Of a stretch of 7,375 bases of DNA, positions 1-5,435 are shown piece by piece. How positions within the stretch are numbered: the stretch's first letter is position 1; each line of letters opens with the position of its first letter. A program made the translations under genes and the position numbers. Source of the DNA: Clostridia bacterium (GTDB taxonomy: Bacteria; Bacillota; Clostridia; Oscillospirales; Acutalibacteraceae). Under the pieces are notes generated by a model that was not told the DNA's origin, searched no databases, and saw nothing but the letters and a program-made list of their open reading frames with translations. The stretch spans positions 1-7,375 of the forward strand of contig CAAFXF010000007.1 of the NCBI GenBank assembly GCA_900766895.1, written 5' to 3'.

Positions 1-904
1 CCTTGTCGTTTACGTATTTTTTGAAGCTTTCAATTTGCTCCGGCTCTGCCATATCAATTTTGTTGCCTGCAACAATCATTGGCCTTTGAGCAAGCTCCGG
101 ATTGAATTTTGCAAGCTCCTCGTTGATTTTTTCAAAATCGTCAATAGGATCTCTGCCCTCACTGCCGCTTACGTCAACAATGTGAATTAACATTCTGCAG
201 CGCTCAACGTGGCGTAGGAATTGATGACCGAGCCCAACTCCCTCGCTTGCACCCTCAATCAATCCCGGAATGTCTGCAAGCACAAAGCTGTTGCCCTCAC
301 CCATGCTGACAACACCAAGATTCGGCACAAGGGTGGTAAAGTGATAGTCGCCGATTTTTGGCTTTGCCTGTGATACAACGGATATAAGACTGCTTTTGCC
401 TACCGACGGATAGCCGACAAGACCAACGTCTGCAAGAAGCTTAAGCTCAAGGTTAACCTCCCATTCTTCACCGGGAACACCCGGCTTTGCAAAGCGAGGC
501 ACCTGACGGGTAGAGGTGGCAAAATGCATATTGCCCCATCCGCCCTTACCGCCCTTTGCGGCAATAAAGCGTTCTGTTTTGCTCATATCGGCCATAACAG
601 CCTTGCTGTTTGCTTCTCTGATTATTGTACCGCGGGGAACTTTGATTTCAAGGTCCTGTCCCTTTTTGCCGTTGCATCTTCCGCCTTTTCCGCCCTCACC
701 GTTTGGAGCGGAATATTTGCGCTTGTATCTAAAGTCGGCAAGGGTAGCCAAATTGTCATCAACAACAAAAACTACGTCTCCGCCTTTTCCTCCGTCGCCG
801 CCGTCGGGACCGCCTGCGGCAACGTATTTTTCTCTGTGAAAGGCAACGGCTCCTGCTCCGCCGTCACCGCCCTTTATCTTTATTTTTGCTATATCAACAA
901 ACAT
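1..904 (-). CDS. obgE: GTPase Obg/CgtA, 3' end cut by window edge
   Basis: Obg is a ribosome-associated GTPase that helps assemble the 50S subunit and is linked to stress and growth control. The first 301 residues are visible. Residues 1 to about 158 form the glycine-rich Obg fold, beginning [18 protein letters not shown]. The G domain follows: P-loop GYPSVGKS at 164-171, switch I threonines at 190-191, DIPG (G3) at 211-214 and NKID (G4) at 281-284. The rest of the G domain and the C-terminal domain lie outside the window; family members run to about 430 residues. I chose the ATG at 904 because family members start MFVD and a GGTGA ribosome site sits six bases upstream. An in-frame ATG at 916 would add MVKS but has no purine-rich site before it. 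No promoter is evident directly upstream, so transcription may come through the tRNA and repeats from the promoter near 1252-1280. Identity is very secure. Confidence 0.97.
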   Translation of the reverse strand, partial: MFVDIAKIKIKGGDGGAGAVAFHREKYVAAGGPDGGDGGKGGDVVFVVDDNLATLADFRYKRKYSAPNGEGGKGGRCNGKKGQDLEIKVPRGTIIREANSKAVMADMSKTERFIAAKGGKGGWGNMHFATSTRQVPRFAKPGVPGEEWEVNLELKLLADVGLVGYPSVGKSSLISVVSQAKPKIGDYHFTTLVPNLGVVSMGEGNSFVLADIPGLIEGASEGVGLGHQFLRHVERCRMLIHIVDVSGSEGRDPIDDFEKINEELAKFNPELAQRPMIVAGNKIDMAEPEQIESFKKYVNDK

Positions 905-924
905 ACTTTTCACCATTTTAATAG

Positions 925-947
925 AGGGTTGTCGTAAAGACAACCCT
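925..947 (-). other. Perfect 9-bp hairpin just upstream of obgE
   Basis: AGGGTTGTC (925-933) and GACAACCCT (939-947) are perfect inverted repeats around a 5-base loop. On the obgE sense strand the hairpin ends 20 bases before the chosen start codon and leaves the GGTGA site free. No T-run follows it on the minus strand, so it is not a standard intrinsic terminator. It could be an end-protecting or leader structure, or the boundary of the neighbouring repeat block. The role is unknown. Confidence 0.6.
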
Positions 948-957
948 GATTTGTGTT

Positions 958-1154
958 TATATGCGGTGGACGGATTGCTCACCGCAGTTGTTATTCCGAT
1001 GAGAAAATACTACCGCCTCGGCAATAACATAAAAAGGTTTTATATGCGATGGGCGGATTGCTCACCGCAGTTGTTATTCCGATGAGGAAATACTACCGCC
1101 TCGGCAATAACATAAAAAGGTTTTATATGCGATGGACGGATTGCTCACCGCAGG
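958..1154. repeat. 83-bp tandem direct repeat, 2 full copies plus a partial third
   Basis: The motif TATATGCG recurs with an exact 83-base period (around 959, 1042 and 1125). Copies at about 958-1040 and 1041-1123 differ at only a few bases (GCGGTGGA versus GCGATGGG; GAGAAAA versus GAGGAAA). A third copy, 1124-1154, stops after the first 31 bases, three bases short of the tRNA CCA end. Each unit can fold: GCGGTG/CACCGC in the first copy (with an A-C mismatch in the others), and an imperfect stem in which GTTATT pairs with AATAAC and CCGAGG pairs partly with a CCGATGAGG segment. There is no convincing open reading frame. This block fills the tRNA-obgE gap. It may be a dispersed intergenic palindromic element that duplicated locally. 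The family is not identified. Confidence 0.88.
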
Positions 1155-1156
1155 TG

Positions 1157-1233
1157 TGGCATCCCCGACCGGAATCGAACCGATGGCCTACTGCTTAGGA
1201 GGCAGTCGCTCTATCCTACTGAGCTACGGAGAC
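1157..1233 (-). tRNA. tRNA-Arg, anticodon CCU, CCA encoded
   Basis: The minus strand folds as a complete cloverleaf. The acceptor stem GTCTCCG pairs with CGGGGAT (two G-T wobbles), followed by discriminator G and an encoded CCA. The D stem is GCTC/GAGC. The anticodon stem ACTGC/GCAGT encloses the loop CTCCTAA, giving anticodon CCT, which reads the arginine codon AGG. The T stem ATCGG/CCGGT encloses TTCGATT. The gene has its own consensus promoter about 20 bases upstream. It sits between rpmA and obgE in the same orientation, an insertion absent from the Bacillus-type order. Confidence 0.97.
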
Positions 1234-1251
1234 ATATGATATATTATTAGT

Positions 1252-1280
1252 ATTATAATTGTTGATCATTAACTTGTCAA
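1252..1280 (-). promoter_or_regulatory. Consensus sigma-A promoter for tRNA-Arg
   Basis: On the minus strand a perfect TTGACA (1275-1280) and a perfect TATAAT (1252-1257) are separated by exactly 17 bases. Initiation would fall near 1245, leaving about a dozen bases of leader before the tRNA 5' end. It may also supply obgE transcription, because no terminator with a clear T-run lies between the tRNA and obgE. Confidence 0.9.
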
Positions 1281-1318
1281 TAAAGCAAACAATCCGTAAT
1301 CGCAAGACTACGGATTGT
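1281..1318 (-). terminator. Intrinsic terminator after rpmA
   Basis: ACAATCCGTA (1289-1298) and TACGGATTGT (1309-1318) form a perfect 10-bp stem around a 10-base loop. On the minus strand the stem is followed by TTTGCTTTATT, and it begins eight bases past the rpmA stop. It would end the rplU-prp-rpmA transcript just before the tRNA promoter. The plus-strand side also has a T-run (ATTTTTTATT), so it could act in both directions. Confidence 0.82.
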
Positions 1319-1326
1319 ATTTTTTA

Positions 1327-1611
1327 TTACTGCTCTACCGGGTAAACAGAAACCTTTTTTCTGTCCTTGCCCATTCTTTCAAACTTTACTGTGCCGTCAA
1401 CAAGAGCAAAAAGAGTGTCGTCCTTACCGATACCTACGTTAGTACCCGGATGAATGTGTGTTCCTCTTTGACGGTAAAGGATGTTGCCTGCAAGAACGAA
1501 CTGACCGTCAGCTCTCTTTGCGCCGAGACGCTTTGATTCGCTGTCTCTGCCGTTCTTTGTAGAACCCATACCTTTTTTATGAGCAAAAAGTTGTACATTA
1601 AGCTTAAGCAT
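1327..1611 (-). CDS. rpmA: 50S ribosomal protein L27, with cleavable N-terminal extension
   Basis: L27 is a large-subunit protein whose N-terminus reaches the peptidyl-transferase centre. The 94-residue product starts [17 protein letters not shown] and continues with the family core ([17 protein letters not shown], then the [10 protein letters not shown] segment). The first nine residues match the Firmicutes-specific extension that Prp removes in Staphylococcus aureus, where cleavage falls after the F of the LNLQFF motif; here it would leave AHKKG as the mature start. The prp gene lies immediately upstream and ends two bases before this start codon. A strong GGAGGTG ribosome site (1616-1622) sits inside the last codons of prp, so translation of the two is probably coupled. 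The gene is followed by a terminator. Identity is certain; the cleavage is inferred from the family. Confidence 0.99.
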   Translation of the reverse strand: MLKLNVQLFAHKKGMGSTKNGRDSESKRLGAKRADGQFVLAGNILYRQRGTHIHPGTNVGIGKDDTLFALVDGTVKFERMGKDRKKVSVYPVEQ

Positions 1612-1613
1612 AA

Positions 1614-1928
1614 TTACACCTCCGTTATAGTTACTTTAATGTTTTTTGGATAATCCTTTTCAAGCTCAGTTAAGTGAAGCACCAAGCCGCCCAGAATATC
1701 CTGTGCTTTTTCCGGTGATGAGTTGATGCTCAGCGACATATATCCGTCGACAGCACTTGAACGGGCATCAAGCTTGATGATTTCCGTTACAGTGTTTGCC
1801 GCAAGATAACACGCACTGCTGATGAATGCACACACAACGTCCTCGCCGCTGTCGGCAAAGCCTGCGTGACCTTTACATTCAAAGCCTGTCAGCATATCAC
1901 CGTTTTTATAAAATTCGATTCTAATCAT
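1614..1928 (-). CDS. prp: Ribosomal-processing cysteine protease Prp (YsxB family)
   Basis: Prp cleaves the N-terminal extension of L27 in Firmicutes and related bacteria, a step needed for functional ribosomes in S. aureus. The 104-residue product shows the family signature [19 protein letters not shown]. The catalytic pair is His21 and Cys33, with the usual 11 residues between them. Length is normal for the family. The gene sits between rplU and rpmA, as is usual in Firmicutes, so protease and substrate are made from one message. There are 15 bases after the rplU stop, and I see no purine-rich ribosome site before this ATG (upstream bases are TTGTTTTAACTATCA). Translation may rely on reinitiation after rplU and could be weak. 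The alternative label, DUF464 or hypothetical protein, refers to the same family. Confidence 0.96.
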   Translation of the reverse strand: MIRIEFYKNGDMLTGFECKGHAGFADSGEDVVCAFISSACYLAANTVTEIIKLDARSSAVDGYMSLSINSSPEKAQDILGGLVLHLTELEKDYPKNIKVTITEV

Positions 1929-1943
1929 TGATAGTTAAAACAA

Positions 1944-2252
1944 TTAAGCGTTGATCTTTGTGATCTCAACCTTTGTATAAGGCTGTCTGTGACCCATCTT
2001 ACGCTTTTCGTTCTTCTTTGGCTTGTAGGTGAAAACTGTAATCTTCTTACCCTTGCCGTTCTTAACAACAGTAGCATCTACAGTAGCCTTTGCGCAATCC
2101 TTGCCGGCCTTAAGACCCTTGTCTGTGCCAACTGCAAGTACGTTGTCAAATGTAACCTTTGAGTCAGCCTCAACATCAAGCTTTTCGATGTAAAGAACGT
2201 CACCCTCAGATACCTTGTACTGCTTTCCGCCTGTTACGATAACTGCGTACAT
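1944..2252 (-). CDS. rplU: 50S ribosomal protein L21
   Basis: L21 is a large-subunit protein that binds 23S rRNA. The 102-residue product starts [18 protein letters not shown] and ends with the basic segment [19 protein letters not shown], both diagnostic of the family. Length is standard. The ribosome site AAGGAG (2263-2268) lies ten bases upstream of the ATG. It is the first gene of the rplU-prp-rpmA unit, driven by the promoter at 2338-2365, and has a leader of about 80 bases that may be regulatory. Confidence 0.99.
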   Translation of the reverse strand: MYAVIVTGGKQYKVSEGDVLYIEKLDVEADSKVTFDNVLAVGTDKGLKAGKDCAKATVDATVVKNGKGKKITVFTYKPKKNEKRKMGHRQPYTKVEITKINA

Positions 2253-2332
2253 AGTAAAAATTCTCCTTCATAAGTCTCGCTACGATAGGCGAATACATCG
2301 TGTGTATTTCTTACTGCCCATAATATGCGGCT
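2253..2332 (-). promoter_or_regulatory. rplU 5' leader, candidate L21-type leader RNA
   Basis: Between the predicted start of transcription and the rplU ATG lie about 80 bases. They contain competing short pairings: AATAC with GTATT, ACGAT with ATCGT, and TTCGC with GCGAG. Firmicutes rplU operons are known to carry a conserved L21 leader RNA at this position. Position and size fit, but I could not match the consensus by eye, so the call rests mainly on context. Confidence 0.42.
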
Positions 2333-2337
2333 TAATT

Positions 2338-2365
2338 ATTATAACAGAAAAATCAATATTGTCAA
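2338..2365 (-). promoter_or_regulatory. Sigma-A promoter for rplU-prp-rpmA
   Basis: On the minus strand TTGACA (2360-2365) and TATAAT (2338-2343) are both perfect consensus, 16 bases apart. The site diverges from the rpsO promoter, whose -35 is about 60 bases away. Confidence 0.9.
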
Positions 2366-2427
2366 GAGAAAAAATCAATATTTATTGTAACGCCACAATA
2401 ATCGTTTGAAAATTATAAAAATAATAC

Positions 2428-2456
2428 TTTACAAATGATATTGTTTGTGCTATAAT
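2428..2456 (+). promoter_or_regulatory. Sigma-A promoter for rpsO (and pnp)
   Basis: TTTACA (2428-2433) and a perfect TATAAT (2451-2456) are separated by 17 bases. Transcription would start near 2463, giving a leader of about 105 bases before rpsO. No other convincing promoter was found before pnp, so this one probably feeds both genes. Confidence 0.88.
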
Positions 2457-2463
2457 TCTATTG

Positions 2464-2552
2464 CTTTATGCGGATGACTCGGTTTTGGGGGCAAGTCGGG
2501 TACGACACACACCGGCCCATTTCTGTGTTTTTCGCAATGCAAATATTATTTA
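2464..2552 (+). promoter_or_regulatory. Structured rpsO leader, candidate S15 autoregulatory RNA
   Basis: The leader can close into a branched fold. TGCG (2469-2472) pairs with CGCA (2533-2536) as an outer stem. Inside, GGGC (2489-2492) pairs with GCCC (2515-2518), and CGG (2497-2499) pairs with CCG (2512-2514), with a one-sided AAGT bulge. GACT (2476-2479) with AGTC (2494-2497), and ACACA with TGTGT (2524-2528) followed by T bases, are competing pairings. S15 represses its own translation through structured leaders in several bacterial phyla. The fold was made by eye and its regulatory role is inferred. Confidence 0.5.
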
Positions 2553-2567
2553 GAAAGGTGATTAATT

Positions 2568-2864
2568 ATGACACAGGCAGAAAAGCAGGCTATTATGGCT
2601 GAATACGCTACTCATGAGGGCGACACAGGCTCTGCTCAGGTTCAGGTTGCTGTTCTTACAAAGAGAATCAACGAGCTTACCGAGCACCTTAAGGTTCACA
2701 AGAAGGACCATCACTCTCGCAGAGGTCTTCTTAAGATGGTAGGTCACAGAAGAAATCTTCTTGCTTACATCTACAAGAAGGATGTTAACGAATACCGTGC
2801 ACTTATTGCAAAGCTTGGTATCCGTAACACAATCGAGCGTAACATGGCTGAAAACGAGGATTAA
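2568..2864 (+). CDS. rpsO: 30S ribosomal protein S15
   Basis: S15 is an early-assembly small-subunit protein that binds the 16S rRNA central domain. The product has the hallmark [12 protein letters not shown] segment at residues 44-55 and the DTGS motif near 19-22. It has 98 residues, whereas E. coli S15 has 89: after the usual end around LGIR it continues with about ten residues (ending NMAENED), giving an acidic tail. The ribosome site AGGTGAT (2556-2562) lies close before the ATG. The gene is followed by a terminator and then pnp, the same rpsO-pnp order found in many bacteria. Confidence 0.98.
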   Translation: MTQAEKQAIMAEYATHEGDTGSAQVQVAVLTKRINELTEHLKVHKKDHHSRRGLLKMVGHRRNLLAYIYKKDVNEYRALIAKLGIRNTIERNMAENED

Positions 2865-2873
2865 TAATCCGAT

Positions 2874-2915
2874 GGCAAGTGATATCTGTTTGGTATCGCT
2901 TGCCTGTTTGTTTTT
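2874..2915 (+). terminator. Intrinsic terminator between rpsO and pnp
   Basis: GGCAAGTGATA (2874-2884) pairs with TATCGCTTGCC (2894-2904). This gives an 11-bp stem with one G-T pair around a 9-base loop, followed by TGTTTGTTTTT. It starts ten bases after the rpsO stop. Because pnp has no evident promoter of its own, pnp expression would depend on partial read-through here. Confidence 0.85.
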
Positions 2916-2921
2916 GATACC

Positions 2922-3007
2922 AAAGGAGGAGCAAACAATAGTAGTAAATTGAGGGTACAATTTGCACAATGCTTTGCACCTTGAGTTTATTACTATTGCC
3001 CTCCTTT
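2922..3007 (+). other. Long imperfect hairpin in the pnp 5' region
   Basis: AAAGGAGG (2922-2929) pairs with CCTCCTTT (3000-3007). After a small internal loop, 2936-2959 pairs with 2975-2998 with only two mismatches and three G-T wobbles. The total is about 32 positions of stem with a loop of about 15 bases. It ends 21 bases before the pnp ribosome site. In E. coli a long stem at this place is cut by RNase III and lets PNPase destabilise its own mRNA. The same role here is inferred from position and shape; a miniature inverted-repeat element is the alternative. Confidence 0.82.
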
Positions 3008-3042
3008 TGATATAACAATAAAATTTTAGAGAGGTAAAAGTA

Positions 3043-5229
3043 ATGTTTTTCAAGAATTTCAAAGTATGGGAAACCGAGCTTGCAGGCAGAAAGCTTACCC
3101 TTGAAACAGGTAAGATGGCAGGCCTTGCAAATGCGTCAATCCTTGCTCGCTACGGCGAAACAGAGGTTTTGTGTAATGTAACAGCTTCTGCAAAGCCAAG
3201 AGAGGGCGTGGATTTCTTCCCGCTCAGCGTAGACTATGAAGAGAAAATGTATTCGGTAGGTCGTATCCCCGGCTCATTCCAGAGAAGAGAGGGCAGGGCA
3301 TCCGAAAAGGCAATTTTGACCTCACGTTGCATTGACCGTCCTATCCGTCCTTTGTTCCCAAAGGATTTGCGTAATGACTGCTCGGTTGTTGCAACAGTAA
3401 TGTCTGTTGACCCTGATTGCTCACCCGAAATCACTGCAATGATCGGTGTATCGGCTGCAATCGCAATTTCCGATATTCCGTGGGACGGCCCTATCTCAGG
3501 TGTAAACGTAGGCCTTGTTGACGGCAATATCGTTATCAACCCGGGCCTTGAGGACAGAGCAAAGAGCGATCTTGTTCTTACAGTTGCATCTACCGCAGAC
3601 CTTATTGCCATGATTGAAGCAGGCGGTAACGAAATCGATGACGATTTGATGTTTGACGCTATTATGGCAGGTCACGAGGAAAACAAGAAGATTGTTAAGT
3701 TTATTCAGGGTATAGTTGATGAGATCGGCAAGCCAAAGTTTGCTTACGAATCATCCGATCCTGATCCTGAAATCCTTGCAGAAATCGAAGAGTTCTGTAT
3801 CGAGGATGTTAAAAAGGCACTCGATACCGATGATAAGAATGTTCGTGACGAGGCATTGCTTCCTATTTATGATGCAGTTCACGAAAGGTTTGACGAAAGA
3901 TTTGAGGGCAACGAGGGCAAGATTGACGAGATTATGTATCTTGTTCAAAAGCACGTTGTTCGTGCTTGGCTTAAGGACGAGCACAAGAGAGTTGACGGCA
4001 GAGGCATCGACGAAATCCGTCCTCTTAATGCAGAGGTTGACCTTCTTTCAAGAGTTCACGGCTCAGGTATGTTCACAAGAGGACAGACACAGGTTCTTTC
4101 CGTTGCAACACTCGGCCCTATGAACGATGCACAGCTTCTTGACGGCTTGGATGAGCAAACCGAAAAGAGATATATTCACCACTACAACTTCCCGTCATAC
4201 TCTGTTGGCGAAACAAAGCCATCAAGAGGTCCGGGCAGAAGAGAAATCGGTCACGGTGCTTTGGCAGAAAAGGCACTTGTTCCTGTTCTTCCTACTGTTG
4301 ACGAGTTCCCATATGCAATCCGTGTTGTATCAGAGGTTCTTTCCTCAAACGGTTCAACATCACAGGGCTCAATTTGTGGCTCAACACTTGCTCTTATGGC
4401 AGCAGGTGTACCTATTAAGGCTCCTGTTGCAGGTATTTCCTGCGGTCTTATCACAGGTGATGAGGGCGTTTACGGCGACTTTATGACTATGGTTGATATT
4501 CAGGGTCTTGAAGATTTCTACGGTGATATGGACTTTAAGGTTGCAGGTACAAAGAAGGGCATTACCGCTATTCAAATGGACCTTAAGGTACACGGCCTTA
4601 CTCCTGAAATCATTAAGGAGGCATTTGCAAAAACTCATAAAGCAAGAAATTATATCCTTGATGAAATTATGCTTCCTGTTATCAGCGAGCCTCGTAAGGA
4701 GCTTTCAAAGTATGCTCCGAAGATGTACACATTGCAGATTGACCCTGAAAAGATCGGCGATGTAATCGGCAAGGGTGGCAAGGTTATTCAGGAAATTCAG
4801 GCAGAATATGATGTTAAGATTAACATTGAAGAGGACGGCAGAGTTTACATTTCCGGTGTTGATGCAGATAAGTGCGAGGGCGCAGTAAGCGTTGTTAGGC
4901 TTATCGCTACCGATCCGGAGGTTGGTGCTTTCTACAACGGTGTTGTAACAAGACTTATGAATTTCGGTGCATTTGTAGAGATTGCACCGGGCAAGGAGGG
5001 TCTTGTGCATATTTCTCGCCTTGATGTTAAGAGAACGGAAAAGGTAGAGGATGTTGTTAACGTTGGCGATTCAATCATCGTTAAGTGCATTGAGATTGAC
5101 GACCAGGGCAGAATTAACCTTTCAAGAAGAGATGCGTTGATTGAGCTTGAGGGTATGACACCTGAAAACGATATTGACGAGGCACCTCGTAAGCCGAGAA
5201 GAGACAACCGTCGCGGCGACAGAAGATAA
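3043..5229 (+). CDS. pnp: Polynucleotide phosphorylase (polyribonucleotide nucleotidyltransferase)
   Basis: PNPase degrades RNA 3' to 5' using phosphate, releasing nucleoside diphosphates, and can also add tails; it acts as a trimer in the cytoplasm. The 728-residue protein has the full domain set. The first RNase PH domain covers about residues 1-230 and an all-helical linker about 235-320. The second, catalytic RNase PH domain covers about 325-550. The KH domain has its GKGG loop at 576-579. The S1 domain covers about 628-698 and begins GAFYNGVVTRLMNFGAF. The catalytic acidic residues of the second PH domain are present: Asp491 and Asp497 in EDFYGDMDFKVAG, matching E. coli D486 and D492. 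The C-terminal tail of about 30 residues is strongly basic at its end (RKPRRDNRRGDRR). A ribosome site GAGAGG (3029-3034) lies eight bases before the ATG. Length is normal and no frame damage is seen. Confidence 0.99.
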   Translation: MFFKNFKVWETELAGRKLTLETGKMAGLANASILARYGETEVLCNVTASAKPREGVDFFPLSVDYEEKMYSVGRIPGSFQRREGRASEKAILTSRCIDRPIRPLFPKDLRNDCSVVATVMSVDPDCSPEITAMIGVSAAIAISDIPWDGPISGVNVGLVDGNIVINPGLEDRAKSDLVLTVASTADLIAMIEAGGNEIDDDLMFDAIMAGHEENKKIVKFIQGIVDEIGKPKFAYESSDPDPEILAEIEEFCIEDVKKALDTDDKNVRDEALLPIYDAVHERFDERFEGNEGKIDEIMYLVQKHVVRAWLKDEHKRVDGRGIDEIRPLNAEVDLLSRVHGSGMFTRGQTQVLSVATLGPMNDAQLLDGLDEQTEKRYIHHYNFPSYSVGETKPSRGPGRREIGHGALAEKALVPVLPTVDEFPYAIRVVSEVLSSNGSTSQGSICGSTLALMAAGVPIKAPVAGISCGLITGDEGVYGDFMTMVDIQGLEDFYGDMDFKVAGTKKGITAIQMDLKVHGLTPEIIKEAFAKTHKARNYILDEIMLPVISEPRKELSKYAPKMYTLQIDPEKIGDVIGKGGKVIQEIQAEYDVKINIEEDGRVYISGVDADKCEGAVSVVRLIATDPEVGAFYNGVVTRLMNFGAFVEIAPGKEGLVHISRLDVKRTEKVEDVVNVGDSIIVKCIEIDDQGRINLSRRDALIELEGMTPENDIDEAPRKPRRDNRRGDRR

Positions 5230-5245
5230 CAAAAACAAAACTACG

Positions 5246-5294
5246 GCTCTCCTTGTTGCAAGGGGAGCTGTCGCATTTTATATGCGACTGAGGG
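5246..5294 (+). repeat. Double-hairpin intergenic repeat after pnp
   Basis: Two hairpins stand almost back to back. GCTCTCCTTG (5246-5255) pairs with CAAGGGGAGC (5259-5268) through ten bases with one wobble and a 3-base loop. GTCGCAT (5270-5276) then pairs perfectly with ATGCGAC (5282-5288), followed by TGAGGGG. No T-run follows, so this is not a typical intrinsic terminator, though it may protect or end the pnp message. The pattern GGGGAGCTGTCGC...GCGACTGAGGGG resembles, from memory, a dispersed intergenic repeat common in Clostridia; that was not checked. Confidence 0.7.
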
Positions 5295-5377
5295 GATAAA
5301 ATGCTTAAGTCACATTTCGGCATATGTAGGCAATTACAGCTTTGTCCTTTGTTTACAATGAGGTAAAATTTATTGTC

Positions 5378-5406
5378 TTGATTAATAGGTATATATATAG
5401 TATAAT
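5378..5406 (+). promoter_or_regulatory. Sigma-A promoter for the 613-aa membrane protein gene
   Basis: TTGATT (5378-5383) and a perfect TATAAT (5401-5406) are separated by 17 bases. Initiation would fall near 5413, only about 23 bases before the start codon. The gene is therefore transcribed independently of pnp. Confidence 0.82.
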
Positions 5407-5435
5407 ACCATTACTATATTTTAAGGAGATATTCT

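Noticed and set aside
516..937. Two plus-strand open frames (107 and 137 aa) opposite obgE
   Set aside because: They are antisense to the conserved Obg domain and rich in Pro/Ser/Phe, as expected from the complement of its glycine-rich codons. Neither has a ribosome site or a recognisable motif.
958..1154. CRISPR array
   Set aside because: The repeats are adjacent 83-base units with no unique spacers, and no cas gene is present.
1157..1233. tRNA as an attachment site of an integrated element
   Set aside because: No duplicated tRNA 3' end and no integrase are visible in the window.
2996..3024. Possible pnp promoter TTGCCC-17-TAAAAT
   Set aside because: Spacing is right, but transcription would start near 3031, inside the pnp ribosome site, and the -35 is inside the long hairpin arm.
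2562..3062. Minus-strand 166-aa open frame over rpsO and the pnp leader
   Set aside because: It is the antisense of rpsO and of the long hairpin, and shows no family features.
3234..5323. Several short open frames in other frames over pnp
   Set aside because: All overlap the conserved pnp frame, have no ribosome sites and look like shadows of its codon use.
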